Translations under genes and position numbers: made by a program
Notes under the pieces: generated by a model
Database searches by the model: none
Told to the model about the DNA's origin: nothing
The model's input: only the letters and a program-made list of their open reading frames with translations
Part shown: piece after piece, positions 56,887-64,000 of the stretch
How positions within the stretch are numbered: the first letter of the stretch is position 1
How the letters are laid out: every line of letters starts with the position of its first letter
From: Notolepis coatsorum
Lineage: Eukaryota > Chordata > Actinopteri > Aulopiformes > Paralepididae
Assembly: GCA_963971535.1 (NCBI GenBank)
Contig: OZ020588.1
Coordinates: forward strand, 123,729,943-123,793,942
Reading direction: 5' to 3'
Length of the DNA: 64,000 nt

Positions 56887-58796
56887 TGCAAATTGCATAG
56901 GGTCCATATCACTGGGGAGGGAGGCACAAATGTGGTCCTTGACCAGCCTCTCGAAACATTTCATGACCACAGAGGTGAGTGCCACCGGTCTGTAGTCATT
57001 TGGACATGTTGGGGAGGGTTTCTTCGGTACAGGGATGATGGTAGACATCTTGAAGCAGGCAGGGACCACTGACTCCGCCAGGGATTGATTAAATATGGCG
57101 GTGAACACTGGGGCCAGCTGGTTGGCACAGGACTTGAGTATGCGTCCTGTTATGCCATCTGGGCCAGCAGCCTTCCTGGTGTTCACCTGCATAAATGCTC
57201 TTCTCACACTGTGTTCCGACAACGAGAGAGCGTCCCCGCCCCCCCGCGGTTGCCCCCCCCCCCTCCACAACAGCCGGCGCGCCAGTGACGTCACTAGCCG
57301 GAGAGCCAGCAGCGCCACTGTCTACACCAAACCGAGCGTAGAAGGTGTTGAGCTTGTCCGCGAGGGAGGCGTCGTCGCTCCCCATTGAGGGGGCGCTGAC
57401 TTTATAGTCAGTTATTGTCTTCAGTCCCTGCCATAATCCTCTTGTGTCGTTTTGTGCCATTTGTGTCTCCAGTTTGTCAGCATATGTCCTCTTAGCAAGT
57501 TTAACAGCCTTACGTAGAGTATAGACTGAAGCCTTATACTCCTCCATGTTTCCTGACTCTCTACCCAGGTTGTAGGCGGTGGTGCGAGAGTTCAGAACCT
57601 GCTCTAATAGTGCTGTCCACCCACGGTTTCTGGTTTGGGAAAACCTGCACCATTTTCGTGAGGACAATACCATCAGCTATTGTTGTTATGTAGCTCACCA
57701 CTGTGTCTGCGAGCTCGCTGACGTCACTGGCGCTTCCTTGGAACATATCCCAATCCGTGTCTGCTAACACGTCCTGGAGCGTGGCCTCTGATTCGTCGGT
57801 CCACTTCTTTGTCTCACGTGACACGACGGCGTCACGTGATCTTTGTTGATATGCGGGAAATAGCAAGATGGAGTCGTGGTCACTCGAGCTTGAGGGCCCC
57901 GTTAATGGCGGAGCGGCTACTGCCTTGTAGCCAGCTCTGAACGGGGAATAACAGTGGTCGAGTGTGTTCTTCCCTCTCGTGGAGCAGGCGATGTGCTGAA
58001 AAAAGGACGGCATCACTTTCTTCAGGTTTGCCTAGTTGAAATCGCCGGCCACTACCATCGCTGCCTCCGGATGTTTGATCTGGTGTCTGTTGAGGTGATC
58101 GTGTAGTTCTCCCAGCGCTTTGCCCGTATTTGCGTGTGGGGGAATATATACGGCGGTCATGATGACCGCGGTGAACTCCCTGGGGAGGTGAAACGGACGG
58201 CACAGGATAGAAAGGTGTTCCATGTCCGGGGAACACAAGTTCGAGAGAACATGCACCCCTTCGGTATTAACCCAGGAATTGTTCGTGAGGAGGCAGACCC
58301 CGCCGCCGATGCTCTTTCCTGAGGCAGCCGTTCGATCTGCACGTAGTACGGTGAAGGCGTCCGAGGGAGAGACGCTTTTGTCCGGAGTCGCCGACGTGAG
58401 CCATGTCTCCGTGAGACACATGATGTTGATGTCTCTCATCTCCCGTTGGAACCGGACCCTCGCCCTAAGGTCATCCATCCTACCCTCCAACGAACGGGCA
58501 TTCGCCAGAAAGATGGATGGAATTTCTGGGCGGTAAGCAGCTCTTTTTAGTCTCAGCCTAATACCTCCACGTCTCCCTCTGTGTCTCTTCCTGCCGTACC
58601 CTTTGTTCTTTTCCTTGCCGCCATTCTCCCGTCTGATTTCTGCTGGCCATTCTAGGTCTAAAGTGTCTCCAAACTCCTCTTTGAGCGCGGGGTTTAGGTC
58701 CATAAGTGTCTGACGGTCGTATGACGTACCCGCCAGTGTTGCTTTAAATAAAAAAGTAGAAAAAACAAACATAATAACTAAAAGTGTGTACATCCT
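56887..58796 (-). pseudogene. L2-like LINE endonuclease and RT N-terminal half
   Basis: Minus-strand pieces: 58032-58793 (apurinic-type endonuclease with ANARSL, CLTETWL and GDFN catalytic blocks), 57561-58016 (KNTLDHCY, SDHDSI), 57089-57673 (linker with KASVYTLRKAVKLAKRTYAD) and 56836-57318 (RT start KAAGPDGITGRIL, FKMSTIIPVPKKPSP). At least three frameshifts separate them, one within a C/G run near 57250. Confidence 0.8.
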
Positions 58797-59739
58797 ATGT
58801 TTAATTACATGTTTAAGTACAGAGGTGGATGACTTACCATGTTCTCAATGATTTAACTATGTGGGAAAGACCCTGAAACGTATAGACATGTAAGAATGTA
58901 GATCAAGGGAAACACCATGTGATCAAAAACTAGACTATCAGGAGGATGCTCAGAAACTGACAGATGTAAAAATGTACAGAGAAGCTGTGGGTAGCCTCAT
59001 TTATTTAACAATGTGTACCCGCCCTGACCGATGGTTTGTAGTGAGTAGATTGTCACAGCATTTTGCTGACCCCACAGAGGAGCATTGGATTACAGCCAAA
59101 CATGTCTTTTGTTATCTTAAAGGTACAGCAGATAAACAACTGTGTTTCAGAAAGAGGAGCGAGGGTCTAGGACTTAAAGCCCACAGTGATGCAGACTGGG
59201 CAGCTGACACCACATGTAGAAGGAGTACCACAGGATATTGTGTGAGTTTGAACACAGACAGCTCACTGGTTTCGTGGAAAACAAAGAAGCAGCACACAGT
59301 GGCACTATCAACTTGTGAAGCCGAATATATGGCTCTAGCTATGACCATACAGGAGTGTATTTATCCAGAACAACTGCTCGAAGTGATGGAGATAAGATTA
59401 TGAGTATATTGCTTAATATGTAATAGGTAATTGGAATGTATCCTCTATACCAAATATGGTGGTTTTTGAAGATGAGGGGCGTTTTGTCATTTAAAAATGA
59501 TGGACACTGTATATATATGAAGGCTGTTGTTTATGAGGGCAACCAGGGAACCATTGTGATTGCTAGGAACCCAGTGTGTCGACATAGATGTAAACATGTC
59601 AATATAGAAAATATCATCTCATCAGATCTGTCATCAGAGAAGAAAGAATGACACTGGTTTACTGTCCAACGGACGACAGGGTAGCAGGGTAGTCATGTTT
59701 AATGTGTAAATATTGACTGCCATACTCTGTTGATGTTTT
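58797..59739 (+). CDS. Copia RNase H region
   Basis: MYREAVGSLIYLTMCTRPD (58969), FADPTEEHWITAKHVFCYLK, DADWAADTTCRRSTTGYC, SLVSWKTKKQHTVALSTCEA and, further on, GNQGTIVIARNPV with HRCKHVNI are the standard terminal blocks of a Copia polyprotein. Its end is cut by the RTE-like LINE at 59740. Confidence 0.85.
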
Positions 59740-59909
59740 ACTTACTTACTTACTTAGGCCTTTAAATTCCCAAAGGAACATAGGCCATCAACGAAACTCC
59801 TCCATCTTATTCGGTCTTGTGCCCTCCGCTCCAGATCTTGCCAGGACAGCCCTTCTTTCTTCATCTCCTGTTCTGTGGTTCTTCTCCAGGTGGTTTTTGG
59901 TCTGCCTCT

Positions 59910-61837
59910 CTACCTCCTGCCCTGTGGGTTCCATGTCAGTGCCCGCTTTGTGATTGATTTCTTTCTTCTGAGTGTGTGACCTATCCACTTCCACTTCCTC
60001 CTCCGGATTTGAATTTCTATTGTGTCCTGTTTGGTGAGTTCCCACAGGTTGGCGTTAGAGATGGTGTTGGGCCAGTATATTCCCAGGAGGCGTCTGAGGC
60101 ACCGGTTGGTGAAGGTCTGTAGCTTGTTGAGTATAGTGGTGGTGGTTTTCCAGGATTCTGAGCCATATAGTAGAGTGGTCTTTACGTTTGAGTTGAAGAT
60201 CTGTAGCTTGGTCTTGAGTGACAGGTTTTTTGCCTTCCAGATTATGTTTAGCATGTTGAATGATGTCCTTGCCTTTCCAATCCTGGCTTGGACATCATCT
60301 TCCGTACCCCCTTCCACAGAAATTATGGTTCCAAGGTAAGTGAAGCTGTTTACATCATCTAATGGGTTTTGTTCCATGGTTATGGGTGTGTTGTTCTTGC
60401 TGTTGATACGCATTACTTTGGTTTTGGATGAGTTTATTTTGAGCCCGAGCAGAGCAGCAGTTTCTTCCAGTTTTCCTGATTTTTCCTGCATCTGTTGATG
60501 TGTGTGAGCCAGTAATGCCAGGTCATCAGCGAAATCCAGATCTTCCAGCTGCTCTGTCAAGCTCCATTGTATGCAGTTTTTTTTGTTGCAGGTTGTTTCT
60601 TTCATCACCCAGTCTATGCAGAGGAGGAAAAGAAAGGGTGAGAGCAGGCACCCCTGCCGCACACCAGTCAGGACCTCGAAAGCTTCCGATATACATCCTT
60701 CATGGAGGACTTGACATCTCATCCCTTGGTAGGTGTTCCTTACGATGTTGATGATCTTTGCTGGGATCCCATAGTGGGCCATCAGTTTCCACAGCATTTC
60801 CCTATCCACGCTGTCAAAGGCTTTCTCAAAATCTATGAAATTCACATAGACAGAAGTGTTCCATTCAATAGACTGTTCAATGATAATCCTAAGGGTGGCG
60901 ATTTGGTCTCCACAGGATCGGTTGTTCCTGAAGCCAGCCTGGTTTTCCCTCAGTTTCTCATCGACCCACTTCTGGAGCCTTTCCAGCAGGATGTGGTTGA
61001 GCACCTTTCCCGGTGTTGAAAGGAGCATTATTCCTCTGTAATTTTTACATTCCCTGAGGTCTCCTTTCTTGGGGATTTTCACGATGTGGCCATCTTTCCA
61101 GTCAGATGGGACATTTTCTTTCTCCCAGATGGTTTGCATGAGGTGGTGGAGCATGCTGGTGGAGGTTTCAATGTCAGCCTTAAGAGCTTCTGCTGGGATC
61201 CCGTCTGGTCCCTCTGCTTTCCCTCCTCTTAAGGCCTTAATGGCTTTTCTGATTTCTGTCTTGGTGGGGGGGTTGCAGTTTATCTCCAACAGATTTGGGG
61301 CTGGTGGGATATCTGCTTCCAGTTGAGGAGGCTGCCTGTTGAGCAGATCTCTGAAGTGTTCAGTCCATCTGTTCAACTGTTCTTCCTTGGTTGTGAGAAG
61401 TACGCCCTGTGGGTTTTTGATGTGTGCCTGTGTGTGTCTGAATTTGCCTGTGAGCTTTTTGGTAGTTAGGTATAGGTCCTTCAGGTTGTTCTTTCCCGCT
61501 GCTTCCTCTGCCTGTTGTGCTAAATCTTCAATGTATTTCTTCTTGTCTCTCCTTACACTTCTTTTCACTTCCTTGTTTGCTGCTGCATATTCTTTCTGTG
61601 CTACCGCCTTGGTGGCTCTGGTTTTACTTCTATTCACTGCCTCTTTTTTCTTCCTCCTCTCGATCACTTTTCTGTCTGTATCCCCGGATAGCCAGGGTTT
61701 GTTGGCTGTCTTCCTTATCCCTACCACTTTCTCACATGTGTCTTTCGACATGGTTTTCAGACCCTTCCATATCTCCTCCACTTCATTTACAGTTTCTATT
61801 TCTAACGCTTGATACCGGTTGTGTAGTGCCACTTTGT
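59910..61837 (-). CDS. RTE-like LINE reverse transcriptase
   Basis: Blocks in order: [98 protein letters not shown] (catalytic Asp), [33 protein letters not shown] (catalytic FADD), then [13 protein letters not shown] and the C-terminal [17 protein letters not shown]. The frame ends at TWNPQGRR with a stop in place of a Lys codon; about 40 more family-typical codons (RGRPKTTWRRTTEQEM) follow it in frame. The core is otherwise intact. The Met at 61913 lies in the inserted L1-type DNA; the true frame continues from the endonuclease. Confidence 0.88.
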
Positions 61838-62060
61838 TGTATTTTATTTTTTTATTATTTTTTAAACAAACATATAAACAAACATGACAACACACAATAA
61901 GATATACAAGCATTAATTGTCAGGGCACATCCAATGAGATCACCTTTTAGTTAGTTGTCTTATATAAGATATACCCATAATACTTGTTATCTAAAAAAAA
62001 AAAAACCCTACACACATATGCTCAGCTCGAACCCCCCCCTCCTGGACCCCACCTTGAGAA
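61838..62060 (-). mobile_element. L1-type 5'-truncated insertion, 223 bp
   Basis: Flanked by the 15-bp duplication GTAGTGCCACTTTGT (61823-61837 and 62061-62075). Read on the minus strand it ends in an A-rich tail (AATAATAAAAAAATAAAATA). A 15-bp duplication plus poly(A) is the mark of L1-type target-primed insertion, and the short length suggests heavy 5' truncation. It splits the RTE-like ORF at the codons for KVAL. Confidence 0.85.
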
Positions 62061-62075
62061 GTAGTGCCACTTTGT

Positions 62076-63045
62076 AGAGTTCTGATGTACCTATATCCTG
62101 AAAAAGCTGTATGTTGAATTTGACCCTTCCTTCCCTGTGCTTCATGCATTTTAACTTCAGCTGGATCTTTGCTGTAAGGAGGTGGTGGTCAGATCCGTCT
62201 GCTCCTCTTCTGACTCTGACATCCAGCAAAGAGTGCCTAAACTTTTGGCTTATGCAGATGTGGTCAATCTGGTTTTCTGTGGTGTGGTCAGGAGACACCC
62301 AGGTGGCTTTATGGATGTTCTTGTGTTGGAATACTGACCCACCGATGACCAAGTTGTTGTCTGCACAGGCTGCTGCGAACCTCTCTCCATTTGCATTCAT
62401 GGTGCCTAGTCCTTCTCTACCCATTACTGTTTCAAAGCCGTTGTTATTTCCCCCTATCTTAGCGTTCATGTCTCCCATCAAGATCATGATGTCCTTTCCT
62501 TTCCTGGCCTGGAGGATGGTGTATAGATGGTTGTAGAATTGATCCTTGGTTTCATCATCAGTGTCATTGGTGGGGGCGTAGCATTGTACCACTTGGAGGT
62601 TTATTTTCTTGTGTGTGGTTTGGAATTTGGCTGTGATGATCCGTGAGTTGATGGGTTCCCAGCTGATAAGGGCCCTCTGTGCTTCTTTGGACAGCATGAA
62701 CGCTACTCCCTCTGTGTGTGGTGCAGAGTCATCTGGATGTCCTGAGTAGAGTATGGTCTCTCCACTCGCCAGCTTGACCTGCCCTGACTGGAGCCACCTG
62801 GTTTCCCCCAAACCAAGGAGAGATATCCCGTACCTCTTCATCTCCTCCGCAATCACTGCTGCCTTTCCTCCAGCATACATGGTCCTCACGTTCCATGTCG
62901 CTATGGTGGTGGGACGTCTTGAGGTCAGAAGCTTCGAGCGTACAGTCTCCTTGCGGTTTTCCATGCACGCCGTCATAGTCTCTTTAGCTTGGGGTGCTGA
63001 AGAGGCTTCCTTCACAAGACGTAAGGATTTTTTAAGTTTCGTCAA
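62076..63045 (-). CDS. RTE-like LINE endonuclease
   Basis: Apurinic/apyrimidinic-type endonuclease of the kind found in RTE-clade LINEs and in the derived gene CFDP2. Blocks: TIATWNVRTMYAGGKAAVIA, LLGLGETRWLQSG, INLQVVQCYAPTNDTDDETK, DIMILMGDMNAKIG, ATWVSPDHTTENQIDHICIS and GADGSDHHLLTAKI. The catalytic Asn, Glu, Asp-x-Asn and Asp-His residues are present. It would nick target DNA to prime reverse transcription. It is open from the Met at 63045 to the L1-type insertion. Confidence 0.88.
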
Positions 63046-63317
63046 CGTTTTTGTAGCTATAGGTTTTTTTTACGGGATGGGGTCGCTGGCCCCAAGCCCA
63101 ACCCCCATCTCTGGGGGAGGGTTTTGGAGTTGGCTCGTTAGTCCTCTTCCCACGCCTATTGTCTTCCAGGTGATGGATTGCAGCCTCATACCACGTGAGG
63201 CCAGACAGGCTGAGGGTCGTGTACAAGCTGTCTCGGCACGTCAAGCCAAACCAACTCCTGCTACTGTGTATTGGAAGCTGCACTAGGCAAACTAACCCTA
63301 CCAGCAACGCAAGACAG

Positions 63318-63497
63318 TGTTGATGTTTTGGATTATATTATTTCCTTTGTAAAATGTTTTTCGGAGAAGTTATACAGTATGCTACTACAAACCCTAAGTG
63401 GGAGTGTTGAAGTCAGAGGTTCTGTGTAGGATTGTTAGTAACTGTCTAACTGCATTTATAACTGTTTCCACTAGAGGGCGCTCTAGGCGGAGCCGCG
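63318..63497 (+). repeat. Copia end and start of 3' LTR
   Basis: After the LINE duplication the Copia sequence resumes. A purine-rich stretch (AAGTGGGAG) precedes the 3' LTR start at 63405 (TGTTGAAGTCAG). LTR similarity stops at about 63497. Confidence 0.8.
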
Positions 63498-63660
63498 TCT
63501 CTACATTTTGTAGCTCCATTTCTGCAGACCCCTCTCTGATTGGTTGAACTCCATTTCTGCAGACCCCTCTCTGATTGGTTGAGCAAAGCCCCTCTCTGAT
63601 TGGTTGAGCAAAGCCCCTCTCTAAGGTACGCGAGGGAGGTGCGCGTAAGGTTATCGAGGT
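63498..63660. repeat. Short tandem repeats CCCCTCTCTGATTGGTTGA
   Basis: CCCCTCTCTGATTGGTTGA occurs three times in a row at about 63529-63607, with a fourth partial unit (CCCCTCTCTAAGG), preceded by CTCCATTTCTGCAGA in the first two units. Confidence 0.85.
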
Positions 63661-63661
63661 C

Positions 63662-63735
63662 GACGACTAGCTCAACTGGTTTGTCGCCTTGCTGTGGATC
63701 CTGCGGTGCGTTGGTGACAAGTTCGATTCCCTTAA
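63662..63735 (+). repeat. tRNA-like SINE head
   Basis: GACTAGCTCAACTGGTTTGT and, 40 bp on, GACAAGTTCGATTCCC have A-box and B-box spacing of a tRNA. No matching acceptor stem, so a tRNA-derived repeat rather than a tRNA gene. The isotype cannot be told. Confidence 0.5.
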
Positions 63736-63764
63736 AATTTTTATAATTTTTTTTTTAACATGCA

Positions 63765-64000
63765 TTCTTTCGCCGGTTAAGTTTAGGCATGTTAAGTTTA
63801 GGCATTGTTTCGGAGTTGGTTAAGGTTAGAAGGGTTAAGTTTAGGCGCTGTTTCGGAGTTGGTTAAGGTTAGAGTTTGTCTTAGAGCATGGCAATATTCT
63901 TTCGGAGTTGGTTAAGGTTATGGTTAAGTTTAGGCATTGTTTCGGAGTTGGTTAAGGTTAGTGTTAAGGTTAGGCATTGTTTCGGAGTTGGTTAAGGTTA
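63765..64000. repeat. Irregular array of GGTTAAGGTTAG / TTTCGGAGTT units
   Basis: Units of about 30-60 bp built from GTTTAGGCATTGTTTCGGAG and TTGGTTAAGGTTA run to the end of the window. The reverse complement of one unit is at about 23725-23790, so this is a dispersed family. Confidence 0.8.

Larger units (their letters stand above)
51983..58796 (-). mobile_element. L2-like LINE, long copy, holding two hAT elements
   Basis: On the minus strand: a basic lead with a hydrophobic N-terminus (58793), endonuclease with SIFLANARSLEGRMDDLRAR, CLTETWLT and AAMVVAGDFN, then RT blocks AAGPDGITGRILKSCANQ and DYRPVALTSVVMKCFERL. Next is the hAT insertion 55657-56878, then [53 protein letters not shown] and ILTGNITAWYGNSTAQD, ending at 54616. 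The endonuclease part shifts frame near 58030 and 57600, so it is not active. The 3' UTR runs to 51983 and ends GTGACAAATAAAACTCTTGA with CTTGA repeats; it holds the hAT 52375-54559. The uninterrupted Copia sequence is suggested by the related repeat at 51323-51380. Confidence 0.87.
59740..63317 (-). mobile_element. RTE-like LINE, near full length, in Copia
   Basis: Flanked by the 12-bp duplication TGTTGATGTTTT (59728-59739 and 63318-63329). On the plus strand it begins with ACTTACTTACTTACTTAGG, so its 3' end carries AAGT repeats. It encodes endonuclease (62090-63045) and reverse transcriptase (59910-61837). The clean long duplication and open frames mark a recent insertion. It was itself hit by an L1-type insertion at 61838-62060. 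Confidence 0.9.
47765..63497 (+). mobile_element. Copia LTR retrotransposon, interrupted by two LINEs
   Basis: 5' LTR 47765-48066, primer site 48067-48080, gag with zinc knuckle, protease, integrase, a short start of reverse transcriptase, RNase H at 58.96-59.7 kb, and the first 93 bp of the 3' LTR (63405-63497). The order protease-integrase-RT-RNase H is that of Ty1/Copia. An L2-like LINE (51983-58796) and an RTE-like LINE (59740-63317) are inserted in it. The copy is broken in several places and most of the reverse transcriptase is not recognisable. The LTR starts match apart from a short length difference, so it is not ancient. Confidence 0.9.

Noticed and set aside
61339-61900. Plus-strand Ser/Phe/Leu-rich frames opposite the LINE reverse transcriptase
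   Set aside because: Antisense of a clear RT frame on the minus strand; hydrophobic runs come from the Lys/Glu-rich sense codons.

Overview
The window looks like repeat-rich intergenic DNA from a teleost (ray-finned) fish. The evidence is a mix typical of fish: Gypsy/chromovirus, BEL/Pao and Copia LTR elements side by side, L2-like and RTE-like LINEs, hAT transposons with 8-bp target duplications, tRNA-derived SINEs with an L2-type 3' end, long (GT)n/(TA)n/(GA)n microsatellites and a C2H2 zinc-finger gene. I see no intact ordinary host gene. The nearest are a C2H2 zinc-finger reading frame at 41.6-42.8 kb and a captured first-exon-like piece of a MOGS-type glucosidase gene at 13.5 kb. Species cannot be told from the sequence.

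Layout. 0-4.9 kb: decayed repeats, a fold-back hairpin, a 41-bp minisatellite, a (GT)n tract and a SINE. 4.9-22.3 kb: a young Gypsy chromovirus (418-bp LTRs with about three differences) split by a 12.1-kb insertion at 7852-19982. That insertion has inverted outer arms (7855-9060 against 18105-19925, roughly 98% alike where they align) and a second inverted pair inside (9165-9960 against 14175-14960). It carries LINE pieces, a Copia fragment, a MOGS exon piece, and an inverted pair of fragments of a cysteine-rich (CxC) gene. 22.3-27.1 kb: unassigned sequence, LINE tails and fragments of a second CxC-family-like gene.

27.1-47.2 kb: two copies (A and B) of the 3' part of an endogenous retrovirus with an LTR of about 2 kb and an open accessory frame downstream of env. 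The LTR of copy A is a nest: a hAT element (27437-37385) sits in it and itself holds another hAT (27691-29352) and a BEL/Pao element (29616-37086, minus strand, tRNA-Tyr primer site). A second member of the same hAT family (38683-39496) sits further along the same LTR. Between the copies lie a detached 343-bp env piece, two tandem arrays (67- and 69-bp units) and the zinc-finger frame.

47.8-63.5 kb: a Copia element with a half-tRNA initiator-Met primer site, opened up by an L2-like LINE (which holds two hAT elements) and by an RTE-like LINE (which holds a 223-bp L1-type insertion). 63.5-64 kb: short tandem repeats and a tRNA-like head.

A short LINE 3' tail family (GGGGGACCCTGATG at one end, AATAAAGTTTTC plus (ATTC)n or (AATC)n at the other) occurs about 16 times and has hit nearly every other element. 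The order of nesting gives relative ages throughout. Nothing here suggests genes working together as a pathway; the biology is transposon layering, gene-fragment capture and one retrovirus-like 3' region with an intact accessory frame.
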